Shown here: piece after piece, positions 22,207 through 35,834 of the stretch | Position numbering within the stretch: position 1 is the stretch's first letter | Layout of the letters: each line of letters begins with the position of its first letter | Source: Brachyhypopomus gauderio | Taxonomy: Eukaryota; Chordata; Actinopteri; Gymnotiformes; Hypopomidae | DNA length: 64,000 bases | Reading direction: 5' to 3' | Assembly: GCF_052324685.1 (NCBI RefSeq) | Contig: NW_027506900.1 | Location: forward strand, 201,001-265,000 | The notes under the pieces: generated by a model | Told to the model about the DNA's origin: nothing | Databases searched by the model: none | The model's input: only the letters and a program-made list of their open reading frames with translations | Made by a program: the position numbers and the translations under genes

Positions 22207-25200
22207 CTGCAAGAGGACAGAAATGTTCTGTTTACATAAACGTCCTTAAACAGTTAAGCTGCTTACGCTGCATCAAATTAAACTACCTGGTTGTTTCTGT
22301 TTTTGTCATATGCTGTTTTATGACAAATCCCTTACAAAGATCTCAAAGTGAAAAACAATATAGTTGAACTGTGCCCAACATCCACACCTGCTCATAAACC
22401 TGCTACAGCACTGCACTGCAATTTGGCATTGTAGTAGTTTTGTTGATTAAATACAGTCATCCAATTTACCAGCTATACTGCAACATACCATTAAAAGTTA
22501 ATAATCGGAGAGCAAAATGAGAAGACAATGGTTTTTTTTTCCAAATATTTAATAAGATTATTAAGTTTACAGTTAAGTAATTTTACAGTTCAATAGAAAT
22601 GACACCGACAAACGTGTTACACCACGTTACACCAGCTTTGACGGAAATATTATTACCAAAGGAACGCGAGAAATGTATCTACGCATATGAGGTCATGTGC
22701 AGGAAGAGATATATGGACCACTGATTATTTGAGTATGATGCCGGTAGTCATCTAAAACACAGCATGACACCATTCCACTGTAGAGTTCGCGCCCAGTAAC
22801 AAACCTACCTCTGAGGTCATCACTGGGCAGGGGCTCAGATGGGGGCAATGCCAAAGTCTCAGCCTGTTCCTGCTGTTTAAAACGGAGCAGCTCAGCCTCC
22901 AGTTCTCGTATACGTCTCTTCAGTCTTACACAGTTGGGGCAGAACGATGTAGATGGGCCTTCGCTAGTCATATTATGTGGCGTAAGCTCTTCCTCTGCCT
23001 CCATTTTGACACATCTTTCATTAAGACTACTCTCCAACTGCTCCACAGGGGCCAGTCCAGAGGCCAAAGGACCCACCTTACACTCAGTCTGACTGAGGAA
23101 CGTCTCCGCTACATGGTGGGGAAACGTCCCAGATTGGTTGAAGACATTGCTGATTTGTGCTCTTGCTCTTGGTAATGATAGAGTGCTGTTTAATGGATTG
23201 TCCTGACTTTGGCTTGCTTCCAGCGATGCTTCCAGAACATCTTTAAAGATAAGATCAATCTTTTTTTTTTTGGCTTGAGGTTGGTTATCGGCCTCATCGC
23301 TCCCGTGCTTGCTGAGGGTTCTCCTCCCATGCAGAGCTGAGCGCAGAACGGGGCCTTGAGCTTCTTCTTGGTATTGGGTGAGGCCTTCTGCATTTAACCC
23401 TAAAGAACCACAAGGCAGGATTAAAATACAGGTACCATAACTTAATAAAGCATCAAAAGGCTTGTTTACAGGAAAATGTAGGGGAAAATAATACGAGAAA
23501 AGACATTTGAAAACAACAACGAAATTGACCAAATAGAACAAAACCTACATCACTTACCTGTAAAACCATTGTAGGTAAACTGCCCGGAACATTTCCTCTG
23601 TGATAATTTTATTGTTGACAAAAGTTGTTAAAGCTCAGTTCACATCATAACAGTGAATTATATTTAGAAAAGTGTTTCTATACTTAATAAAACAATTACA
23701 CTTTGTAGTATTACGAGTTTACTAACGTTTTGGTAAATATATTATTTTGGTGTTTGTCCACTCAAGAAGTCTCTCTATATAATTTTCTTTGCAATGTATA
23801 ATTTCATTTGTGAAATTTGTGGTACAAGTGTTCACATGCACATTTCATTTTGCTTAATTTGATGTTGGTTGTTCATGGACCTATGACGATCATACAAGCT
23901 AATTCAAAACCAGCGCTTAGAAAAAAAAAAGGCAGACTAGTCTACACACTCAGACTTTCATTTTCAAATATGACTATTTGAAGTTTAGTTGTCAAATATC
24001 CACCAAATGTCTCAGAAGTTGATTACTGCGCACTCAGGACCCCAGTAACAGCTTATTACATCAGTAAGCATTCACCCAGTTCCACCTAATAAAACCTGGA
24101 AGTGTTTCTTTAATCAGAGACAGCAGGAGATAGCTCACCTGTGTCCTGGTGGCGGCCAATCCTGTCCTGGGAGATGCTCTGCAGTCGTTTCATGTAGTCA
24201 TCGCTGTACCACACGCAAAGTCTTTCTCCCACTGCCAGTCTGCGACACACACGGAAGTAAATATGCTCGCCATGCTGGAAAGCGCTCAGGTTCCTCTCAC
24301 TCTCCTCTGAAGACACCCGGACATATCTGATAAAACAACATGGAGCGTTTTAAAATGGAGACAGTTGTGTACAAAGGGAGCACCAACGTCGCGGCTGAAG
24401 CCAGACCTGTGGTCTTTACCTCATCCAGTTTGCTATGGTCTCATCGCGGCCATCGATGGACTTGTACGTGTTGTCCTCGTTAGCAAGCTAAAACAAAATC
24501 ACCAACATCTCAACGAGTGAACAGAAATGCTGGTCGATTCAGAAGTAACATTTAAAAACAGACGTACCATCCATGTGTAGATTCCTGACTGCTTGTCTTT
24601 GGTGATCAGCTGGCCTTGGTAAGGGCCAAACAGAGCCCCCTTGGGGATGTTCTCATCCATGCAGCAAACGTCCACCTCCTGGCCCTCCCCAATAATCTCA
24701 ATTCCAGAAGGCACAGTGAGAACTGCCCGATTAGGCAGACCCAGTGCAACAGGAGTGTCAGGCACGAAGACAGGGGGGCCATGGGTTGGACATTCCTCCA
24801 AAAAGAACTCCCTACAATCTTCACAGACTGCAAAAACAAAAAGCTATTAGAATCTTCATTCGTAAAGCGTACTTCAACACATGAATTACACGACCCTTCA
24901 TGATGAAAGTTATTTGAGGACCCAATACCCACACCAGAAGTCAACATTCTGTTGTCCCACAGTGGCGCAGTGCTCGTGGTTCACTTTTAGCTTTTTGTTC
25001 GGCTCCTCTGAATATTCATTGTTGACACTGAAATTTTACACATTTTACAGTTAATGAAGGCACTACATTCATTATTCAATCACTCGTATTGTCTAGGTAG
25101 ACTGGACAAAAAGAAAATGGAAGTTGCCTCCCAGTTCATCACCGTTCGTGACACACCACCCCAACTTGAGGGGAACCCTTGAGTGTATGTTTGCTAGGGT

Positions 25201-25277
25201 TGATCTTATTACCCTGTGCTGCAGTCTGGCTCAGTTTCCATACACGGCTCAGTGGGAAAGGTAGCAGGGTCTGCCAT
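20045..25277 (-). CDS. prdm11: PR/SET domain protein PRDM11 with a hAT-derived C-terminal half
   Basis: PRDM11 is a PR/SET-family nuclear regulator. Seven coding exons, 25213-25277, 24933-25027, 24568-24827, 24420-24487, 24139-24326, 22809-23399 and 20045-22206, give 1142 residues, against about 511 for the human form I know. All phases match. It starts [12 protein letters not shown] Cys cluster ([23 protein letters not shown]) leads the PR/SET domain (about residues 55-225), with AIPSG-like and FGPYQGQL elements and [16 protein letters not shown], and ends [12 protein letters not shown]. Exon 6 has the PRDM11 hallmark [18 protein letters not shown] (about 269) and a [18 protein letters not shown] zinc-coil segment (about 385-405). 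The final exon adds residues 423-1142, described separately. A stop soon after the exon 6 donor (reading on into the intron) would give a short form resembling the human protein. Confidence 0.9.
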
Positions 25278-25799
25278 GATCAGTACAGGGAGCACGACCA
25301 AACCCTGTGTGTGCTTCTTTCATGCAAACATTTTACCACCTGGGAGAGAAATTGAAAAAGTAAATGTACAACCTCACTGACATGTATGTAGGCTAAATGC
25401 GGTATGAACTCTGTGCTGCCAGTTTTATATTCTGAGAAACCTGCAAGTGTCTGCTTCTCAGATTTACAGCGTATATGTAAAATCATCAGCCAACGGAACA
25501 TCTAGTAAGAGGTAATAACATGACATTCTGAAATAATAATAAAAACACACAAAAAAGACGTGTAAAAAGACTTCGTAAAATTCCTGAAATATCACGAAAA
25601 CGACCAAGCAGGCACGTCTTTGATAGTTCACTCTGGGTAGGGGCGTAAAAAACATTAAATTCCTGTATGAATTTCAAATTAAAACATAGCAAAAGGTCAA
25701 AAGGACTGCTATGAAAGTCACACGATGGGTTTTCTAAAATCTAGATATTTTTAATGTCTCCGTTATCAAACTATCACTTCCGAAATATTTCGTTTAGAA

Positions 25800-26300
25800 A
25801 GCAGAGACGTGATTGGACGTCGGCACCGTCGCTCTTGGGCCACTCGCACTACGAACAGTACAACAAACAAGACAGAAATGCTCCTTAAAAAGAGTCAACT
25901 TCACTCCACCGGTTGGATTCTCCGACTCAATGGAGCATAGCAACGAAGGCCACTGTGCACCTATAATGTCCGTGACCCACGGGGCGACGGTTCCGACGCT
26001 AGCCTATATTCGCCGTTCACTTAATTGGCGATTTGCCTAACGCTTTCGGAAGCCATTTTCATTGGCCACACTGGCTAGTGAGAGAAACTCACCTCCTGCA
26101 GGACACGCAGCGCGCGCGGCGGGGTCGTCGCTGGGCTCTCTTGCGAGCGACCTGTGCGGCACGTGCAGCGGCGGGCGCGCGACGGGACAGGTTAAACCCC
26201 ACTAGTCCGGCCCGATGTGAAGTTCATCATCTCGGATACTAGTAACAAGTCAGGCTGCTTCGCTCAGCTTTGACCACCATCTTTTTTTTTTTTTTTTTTA
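25800..26300 (-). promoter_or_regulatory. Likely prdm11 promoter
   Basis: CpG-rich region upstream of the first prdm11 coding exon, densest at 26095-26215 (ACACGCAGCGCGCGCGGCGG and GCGGGCGCGCGACGGGACAG). A T18 run at 26281-26299 closes it. Transcription start not resolvable. Confidence 0.45.
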
Positions 26301-26934
26301 TTACAGGAAATGACATGGAAAAACGGAAGAAAGCCGCGTTTATAGAGAACCGGGCTAACGTGTAAAATCACAAAAAAGTTGCATTTCCACGAGACTCGCA
26401 CAAATGTTTAACCGCTCACACGTCTAAATGCATCATTTCTGTTTAGCGAAATATGTGTGTCACAGCTCGCCTGTATACACGTTCTGGTCGCGGTTTCTAA
26501 GTACTTATGCACATATGTAGAAATATAAAATGTTAGAAATATTCTATTAAAGTTACTTTTTGTGCAGAAATGGCCTTTGCATGTACAGGCTATTGCTTGG
26601 ACATGAGTATCTGTCAGCATACGAGCTCCCCGAACAAGATCAGTTTCCTTCCATTTGACTGAAGTGATTTTTTTCGCCTCAGCCCAGAGAACAAGATATT
26701 TGATCTCAAATATGGGCCATTAAACAAATTACTTTTAGCCATTAATAAAGGTTAATCGCATCAGAAATGATAAATCTGTCATTTATGTGTTGTCTCGGAC
26801 ATGCCTAAGGAAGGTTGCCCACTAAAACGCCACGATGAACACATTTTATATGCATTAGTAAAATTACCAGTACCAGTTTGAAACGGCAGCGTTTGGTCAC
26901 TCAGAATACGTAGGAGACGTATTTTCTTGGTCAA
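26301..26934. other. Intergenic, prdm11 to phf21a
   Basis: Short AT-rich spacer upstream of prdm11 and beyond the phf21a 3' end. No gene or element recognised. Confidence 0.4.
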
Positions 26935-29900
26935 TTTATTAACAAAAATGATAAAATAAATAAATACAAATTGATCAAATGCTCCTAATATTAATATCTT
27001 CTCACGGTCCCTACAGTATTTCTAAACACTGCATACAAACAACTCAGCACAGGCTCAAATACAGGAGAGACGTAAGAGAACCAACCGATTCACTTACAAT
27101 GTCAGGCGAACGAACAAAGCAATAGCCCTGTAACAGAAAGAAGTCAAAAAAATAAACACACTCCTTTTTAAAATCATTATTAAAAAATACAAACAATTTT
27201 ACAAATATTCATATTGTGTAATAAACAATTTACACATAGTTCAGCACACCAGGTGAATGTTTTGTAATCACTCAAATCGCTACAATGCATCATCCTCTTT
27301 TGTGTTTTATTAGTGGAAGATTTTTTATCTTTTTTTTTTTGCACGCGTAAACAAAAGTTCTCCAATTTAACAGCTGACTGCAGATGAGGTAAAAGACACA
27401 CACACGCACGCACAGACCGACAGACGCACAAAAAGATGTACATCAGGGAGGTTACAACTGTATAGATGAAATGTATGAACAATACTAGAAGGCCACAATC
27501 ATGACTGAGTATAAAAAAAAATGAACTAAAACTACAGTGAAACATCACTGAGGGAATATAATGCACATCAGAGAATATGGATCATCTAAACACTACAAGG
27601 ATAAAGGAACTAGATGTAAAACTGGAACGATCTGCCGAGGCTCCCGGTTATGCATAAACATGGTAATATGGTCCCTTTATTCTCACTTCTCAAACACTGT
27701 AAATCCCCAGTTTACACAGCATCGAAGAATGAAGGAGAAAGGTAAAAAGCAAAGAAAAGAGAGACGACACCAGGCCGGTTCCACTTCCCACATGACGCTG
27801 TAATCCGTTACAGCAGAAACAGACAGCCACTCTGGACTTTACCGATATGTCTTAAAAATAAAATTGTTTATAAAAGGCTTCCTAAAAGCAAAATGCACAT
27901 TTGCCATCTCTTTGGGTAAACAGACTCAAGAATGTGAATGAAGACCCTTTCATACATTCCTCTCACCCCCCCCCCCCCCCCCCCCCCATCCCAATAAGAC
28001 CTGTAAGACCACATTGGACCAGCCTCCTTTATCTCTTTCCCCAGTGGCCCAAGGGAGCGAAATGGTGCAGTTACAAAGGCAAAAGTGAATAGAAGGAAAT
28101 TGTCCATTAGTTTAAAGATGAAAAGAAATACTCCACCTCAGTACAAGTTTCCAAGTTTATGGCATACTGACAATTCCTGCATGTAGCTGTTAAAATGTGA
28201 CATATGCTAGACATACCAATTTGAAAGTGTATTTGTTCATCACTCCCCAAAAACAAACAAACAAAATAAAAACCCAGCATGAATGTATACCTTTATGTTT
28301 TGGCATCTTCCTGCCAAACATGTGAAAAGGAAAATGACAATTCTGCATACACATTTTACTAAATAAATTAAAACGTAATGCATATCAAAATAGATAAAAC
28401 ATTTATGTAAAAAACTTGCATAAGAAGGTATGTTTTAGGTTGAAGCAATTGGTGATGTGGTGTTTTGATGGTTTTCTGTAAGTCTAGTCAGCTTGCAGAT
28501 TCTTTGATCATTCCTAAGCTGCCCCATTCTAGGCTAAACTCCAAATACCTGATTAACTTTATTTGATTTTTCAGTGTGAAACAAATGGAAAAGGGGAGGT
28601 ATAAATCACTTATTATTTAAGACAAAGATATAATGAAATATCAGCTATCACATAAGACCTAGTTTGTGACCCAGTAGGGGAAAAAAATAAAGACTTCCAG
28701 TTACAAATGTGTTGAATATTGGAAAATAAAACAAAAACATACACCTTCCTACTTTCCAGTGAAATAAAGGAAAGTAAATCATTCATTTTTACATAGTGAT
28801 CAGTCTTTGCCACTAGTAAGAATCCCGACTATTGTGCCACTACTGGAGAAACTGTGATTCTACTGGAGATTTCACCGATTTCTAATATCATGACAAGCCA
28901 TGCGGTCAAAGGAGTTATTAATGTATGGTTCGTAAATTAACTGTGAAAGTATTACTTAGTATGCCTTTAAGTAATACCAAGGGTATCACTGCTGAAAGTG
29001 CATAAACAATTTATAAAATGACAAACATCTATTCACATGTATGTTTTATTCTGAACTGCGTTCACAAAAAAAAAGATAAAGAAAAAAGCGTTTCAACTTT
29101 CATACTCAAACGCGCCACAACAACCCGTGCTAAAAAGGACTCATCACAACAGAAGGAACATGTTTCCTTTACAGACTATTTTTAGCTTGTGCAATTATTG
29201 ATAAATATATTTTGTTCAGGATGTTCAAAAACAAAATCAAACAAAAAAAAAATTAAAATACCTCTTAAGGCAACTCCTTATAAGAATGTTTATTTTTCTT
29301 ATTTCCTTTTTATGTTCTGTTTTTTTATTTTAAAAAGGGAGCGTGTGGGGAAACATCTACGTCAACTACAGACAGCCAGAGAAAACCAGACAAGCACATC
29401 ATTAACACCACATTATTACACCCACTTTACTTTTACCCAGTAGAAAAAGTGATCACACACAACCTGCAGCTGTGCTAGTGATGTTCTGAAGATTGAGGAC
29501 TCAACAAAAGGGCTCTAGATAATAAATGTCCGATCAGCTCATCTGTGGTGATGAAACGGGAGCACAGGAGAGGGGCTGTGGAGATGGTACTGTATGAAAC
29601 AAGGCACTCTAGGGCACCTGTACAGGAAAGAGTGGAGGAGTCGTGTAGAACAACATAACCCTCTTGCACTCAAAAATGAGCTCGACAATGACGGATTTTA
29701 GAAGGCCAGAAAATGTCCTTTCAGAGTTCTCTGATATTATGAGAACAGCTTGCAATGGTATGAAGGATTTGGAGCCTGCTACCCAGCCCTAGTTCAGAGG
29801 GTAATGCAGGTTTAAAGGAATGCTTAAGGTTGCTCAATGGTTCACAGTAGAGTAGGAGGAACTGCAGCACACTTCCTATGCTCGTGGAAGCAATGACTTC

Positions 29901-32310
29901 GTCAGGACTTGACCATTTTTTACGAAAAACAAAAACACTTGGTCACGGTCCTCATAAAACAAACTCTAAATAGAATATTTATTATGTCTCGTTTGGTTAC
30001 ATCTTAGCAAAACAGTCCGATTTACCTGTCCTGCCCTGGAAACAATGAGAATTGTGCAAGCAAAAAAAAAAAACAAAAAACAAAAATGCCTGTTTTAAAT
30101 AAACATATTGTGTTTATGAACCCCCCCCCCCCCCATCCTACCCCCCAAAAGGAATTCGATATTTATCATTTAAAAAATAGCCCAATGATGTGTCAATATG
30201 GATAAAGTTCACATGATGACTTAGACAAGACTATGTAAAGATATGTAAATTTGGAAAGAATTCATGTAAACATACTGGAGGTGGCAACTGTGTGGCACCG
30301 TTAAGATGTGATGACTTAACCCAGATGACTTAGGAATGTATGCAAGAGAAAGAAACAGAAGGGGTCAATTCAGAGGAGCAAACAGGTCAAATCTGGGTTG
30401 GATCTTTTGGTCTTAAGGATGGCAAAAAGGAAAGGCTCAAGGTGACTAGGTACAAAGCCTTACAGAGGATCACTCCACTTGCAAGGTAAGTCAGCATCAC
30501 AGCTTCATTACACGCTCTTCGAGTAGAAGAGACGTTGGCAAGCACAATGAACAGGAACAGGTTTAAGGACAAGCGAACATGACTGAGCTTTGCCGTGACT
30601 AACAAAGTCTTTCAAGACCGTTTTAGTGCGTTTGCTTTAGTTATTTGCAATAAGCTTGTGCTTTAAATTCAGGGTTTTCTGTCTTATTACTAAATTTGGC
30701 TCAAACATCAAACCCTCAAGTTTAAGACAGCAAATCGTGAAAAATATTATTGTTGTCTATGTATGTTTAACATACAGAATGGTTTGGGGGTCAGGGGTAT
30801 AACGTTTTTGTTGTTTTCTAGACTATAGAAATATGCTAATGTATCTCTATTCTGGACTTAGAAAAAACCATTTGGCAGTTTAGAATAATAAAAAAATAAA
30901 CATTACACTCATTATGCAATGCTCCTCTCTTTGCAACAAAGAGAGCTAATTGCATAAATTATGCCATTTTAATACCTTCAATAACAAATTACTGTTTTAA
31001 GAAACAGAAAAGCACTTGTTTTTTTTTTGTGTAGACTAGGAAGACCTGAATACATTTTCCTATTAAAAAAAATACTCCTTAGACATGGAGACCTTTCGTT
31101 TTCTTCTTCTCCTCAGCATGGGGGTCTGCCCTGCTTCCTAAGAAAGGTGCAGAACACACCAACAACACAGGTGTACAAGTCCAATTTGAAAAGTACAAGT
31201 CCCATCACGGTTTTTTTTTCCTTTTTTTTTGTTTTTGTTTTTGAACGAATCAGCACATCCATGGGGTCTGAACAAACTCTTTCCGAACCTGAATTTTTCA
31301 CCTCTGCGCCGGACCAACATGATTTCCTGGCGTGAGGAGAAGCAACACTACCCCCCCCCCCCCCCCCCCCCCCTCCACCCCACCCCATCTGTCCTCTATA
31401 GAGTGCTTTGCCTCAGCCAGCCGTCTGTCTGTCTGAGTGGAGCGGCAGAAGAAACCTGCATCTCTCTCTCTCCTGGTGTTCGGCCTGTGGTGGAATCGAC
31501 ACTGAGCGTCCGTGGAACGCTCACGGCCCATCCTACGGCTCACGGCCCATCCTACGGCTCACTACGGCTCACGGTCCATCCTACAGCTCACGGCCCATCC
31601 TACGGCTCACTACTGAATGGAACCCGGGCGGGATGAAGGTGGATGGATGGAAGGGTTGTTACAGTCCTGACTGAGTCTGACGAATGACTTCAGAAGCCTA
31701 GATGCAGCCCACTACTGGCCAATACTGTCCTGCTAAGAGGAAGAGACTTCTGGTTTCCGACGTGTCTTTCCAGTCCTGGATATTGAGTCTCAGAGGACGG
31801 ACACGGCTCGCCATCTTTGGATGCAAGACCCGTCCCAGAGGGAGAAAACTAAGACAACCTAAGAAACAAACCCTATGTCTCAAGTGTAACTGTTGCAGGC
31901 ACACACTGGTGTGATGTGATATTTTAAGGAGCCTCTTCCTTATCCACTTAATTCTTTGTTATTTTTATTTGTTATCAATCCCCACCCCTAAACTAATTGG
32001 CATAAAACTATTACCCTCTGACTACACGCACTCCTTTGGGCATACTGGTTGACAAGAACCATGACTAGTTCACTTTGAATGAAGAAGCTGTTGACACAGT
32101 CTGACCTTACACACAAATAAAGTCCAAAACAAAAAAAAAAAATTTGCATGTGTATATGTATTTTGTGTGTGTGTGTGTGTGTGTTTGTATATATATGTAT
32201 GTATATATATATATATATAAATTGGCAACTTGGCACACCAGTGCTGGATGCAATAAAATGTGAAATGTTTGCGAGCAGGAGAGGTGTACTTGATGTGACA
32301 AGGCTGGGTG
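26935..32310 (-). other. Probable phf21a 3' UTR
   Basis: About 5.4 kb after the phf21a stop without a supported gene. A minus-strand AATAAA at 26935-26940 is the last candidate signal before prdm11. Contents include C-runs at about 27967-27987, 30121-30134 and 31353-31372, a minisatellite at 31517-31615 and GT/TA tracts at 32166-32218. The true 3' end may lie earlier. Confidence 0.4.
31517..31615. repeat. Minisatellite, about 19-bp unit
   Basis: Four to five copies of ACGGCTCACGGCCCATCCT with small changes, some separated by an extra ACT ACGGCTC segment. Lies in the phf21a 3' region. Confidence 0.85.
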
Positions 32311-35300
32311 TTATTTGGAGACGTCCACGTCATTGAGAAGCTGCTGGGAGGGTTCTGAGGTTTTGCTGTTGCCATGGTCCGTGTCCTCTGGCTGCCCGAC
32401 CTCCGTCTCGGCCGCCTCTTCGGTGCTGCTCGCGCTAGTGTTGGGAGTCGGGTTTTCAGCCTCAGCGGTACTCTGCCCCTCTTCCTGGCTCAGGCTGGGG
32501 CTCTGAGGATCCGTGCTGCCGTTTGCTTTGACCTCCGTCGCCTCCGTCTCTGTCCCCGCTGTTTCACTACTGTCTGCTGCCTGCAGGGGGTCCGTGGATT
32601 GTGTGTCCACCGGCTCAGACTCCGGACCGTCGGCGGAGGCAGGCGTGGCCACCCCCGGCATCACCGGCTGGGCCCGCGCCTCCCGCGTCCCACCTGCACC
32701 AGGCTGGGGGGGACTCTGCTTGCGCTCCAAGGGCTCGGCGTGCGTGTGGACGGGCTCCTGCGTGTCCTCACTCTTGTCCTCGGAGCCATTGTCCTGGGCT
32801 GCCTCCACCTCCATAGGCTGAGACAGATTAAAGCTGTGTATGAGGCGCACCAGGTGCTTGACTTTGTCCAGTGAGGCCTGCATATCCTTCTGCCGAGCTA
32901 GGATGCTGTTTTTGGTCTCCATGCATTTCTTTGACGGGGAAGGAAACCAAATGACTGGTTACGTATCTTGCACCAGAAAACCCACACTTTCAACTTCCAT
33001 AATGAGTCTATAATGTGTCTATAAACGTTCAAATAAATAGTAAATATTATTTGACATATGGTCTTCCTATTGTATCTCTGATGAGCTTTATAACTTTATA
33101 ACAAAACGATGCACAGTAAAACATAGACAGTCATCTAATCCTTGGACGCAGGGTTCCTGATGATTATGGTCCGTGAGCTCCAGGCCATATTTACCGTGAT
33201 GGAGTTGCTGAGCTGCTTGACTCGCTGTTCTAGCTGTTCTCGCTCCAGTTTGAGTTCCCCACTCCACTTCACCAGCTTCTGCTTCTCCTCCTCTTTCGCT
33301 GTAGAACAAAGTTAAACGTGAGGGTTTCACAGAAACGACTTCAAGCAAAGTTCTAAGACAACTGGGCTGTGAAGAGTCAGGCTCGAAGACTGAGGACATC
33401 ATATCGACCTGATACTAAGTGTGCGGGATGATATACACCCTGGTTTGGGGAGGATATAAAATAAAACGCTGTAACCCAATACGCTTAATGTCCATAAATC
33501 AAACAAGCTGTGACATTGAGGGGCAACAGTAATAAATGAACTTTTTACTGTTGCTTGCAGCAAAATAGTTGGTGGAGTTGGAATAACATAACTGCTCATA
33601 ACAATTGTGTTTCCAGCATCATTATGAATGAGCTGTTTAAAAAATGTGGTGCTTTGTGCGTGTATAAATTAGTATCAGTTAATTTTGTATTCTTGAGTAG
33701 TTGCATAATCAGTGTTATAAGTCCATCACTGGTATAGAAGTACAGACACACATGCAGAATTCATGCAGTCAAAACATTTCAGCACATTCACAGACAGACT
33801 GACACAGTTTTTCTCTGGGTCTTGTTTGGACTCTTTGGAGAGACGAGTTTCACAGTGTCAAGACTTTTGCCACTGTAAAGTGGTCTCTGTGTTAACTGTA
33901 AAGCAACCTTGGGTTCCTTGAAAGGTGCCATATAACTTCATTCATACCACATCCACACCCTGACCCGAGAAGGACCACAGAGCAACGACAAAAACCACCC
34001 TTTACCTTCCTTATATGCAATGTAGGAATGCACGATTGCCAGAGTTCCTGGCCATGGAATCGCCTCTTCTTTCTTCAGTATCTGAAAAAGAACACGCGGC
34101 GTTTTTAGTGCAGCTGCATCAGTTGGAGATGGAGGTCTGGACCAGAGGAACACAGCCCCCTTCCCAACCAGGTGATCAACCACTAATGGCGTAGTGATGA
34201 ACAAAGAAAAGGAGTTCAATGGGAGTGTCGGATGCCATCTTCCATTTACATGATGAGTGAAATAAAAGGACAGTCAATATCGGACCATATGGAAGCTTAC
34301 AAAGGAGGAAACAGTCTTATTTCAGTTATAAATCTGGCGGGGGGGGGGGGGGGGGGGGGGTGTATGGTTGCTGATCAGGCAGAGGTCAACAGATCTAATA
34401 CAGTAGTGTACCAATGTGCGAAGCCTGGGAACCTGAAGTTAGGTTAGTTGGGAGTCTCTGCGGGCTGCATCAGGGGGTCGGGGCTCTTTGTGGCGGAGTG
34501 AAGTGGTTTACCTGGTCTTGACATTTGGGACAGATCCACATGCCTTTGGGAATGTTTTTGAGGGGCGGGTCCAGGCAGTCGAGGTGGTAGACGCGCGAGC
34601 ACGTGTCACACATGAGCAACTGGCCACTGCGTCTGCACACAGTGCAGAAGTCCTCATGGATGTCTCCCTGTCAGGAAGAACGGCACGGGTCAGTTCCACC
34701 GCCCCTCTGTGCCGAACCAATAAGACGAGGAAGGGGGCGGGGCCGGGTAGGGAGGAGCTTGTTACTGACCAGCTGATTGGGCTAGAACTTCTTGACGGCC
34801 TGTTATTGACCTCTAAAAAGTCATCAGGGTAGATGAACGCTTATGCTGTGTGCAATACCTACATGGACCTACTTTATTGCTATAAAATCAGTTTCTTGTT
34901 TATCCAGTTAATGCAATGGTTGCCTTAAAAGGCCAATAATCAAAAGGGGCAGGAAAAGGTGCTGGAGAAAAGAACCTTTAAAATCACCTTCGAAGATCAT
35001 GACATTTTCATCAGTGGGGGGAAACAAGACTGCGAAGACTGTTTACTTTGTAAGGCTGCTGGCTCCATTTGATGACATAACAAAAAGACATGGATGATGG
35101 TGTGCATGAAGGTCAATCTACTTCTGTCCGTGGGGGGAGCGTTCGGAACAGGGTATGTGCAATAGAGGGGGGCAGGGGCACGCCGTGGCGTACAGCATAG
35201 CACTCTAGAGTCAAAAGTGGGGTAACCTCTCCGGCTACTTACATCCCCGGAGCTGGGGCTGGGCTGGGGGAGAGTGTGGGGGTGGACAGGGAGGGGGAAG

Positions 35301-35759
35301 CCCCCCGTCTCGGGCCGCTCGGCGGCTGGGGAGGCAGGGTGACTGCAGGACGGGGAGAGCAGTGGGTGGCAGCCTAGCTCCGGCCCCGCCGCACTGCTGC
35401 TGTATTTGGGAGGGCGACCTGGGTGAAATGAGACAGACGAGAAAAAGGGGGGAAAAAAAGAAAAGGGAAACAAAAAAGAACAGAACAGAAAAAAGATGGA
35501 AGGGGAGAAAAGGAAAACAAAACAAAAACAAAACAAAAAAAAACACAAAAAGGTGAAATAAAACACAGATGGCATATATTGGTCGCAACATACCTTTGAA
35601 AGGGGGTCCTCATTGGCTAGCATGAAAATGAAGGGATGATGGACAGCAGAGGATGAAGAGAGGAGGAAGAGGAGGAGGGGACAGAAAGCAATTAATGCAC
35701 CAAATGATGACTGCAAGCAGGGAGTTAGAGCAGAAATAGATTGAGGGGGATAGAGAGAG

Positions 35760-35834
<75 letters not shown>

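Noticed and set aside
27180-27566. 128-codon minus-strand frame rich in Phe, Ser and Cys
   Set aside because: Product of AT-rich and CA-type sequence in the presumed phf21a 3' UTR; no domain and a poly-Lys stretch from a T-run.
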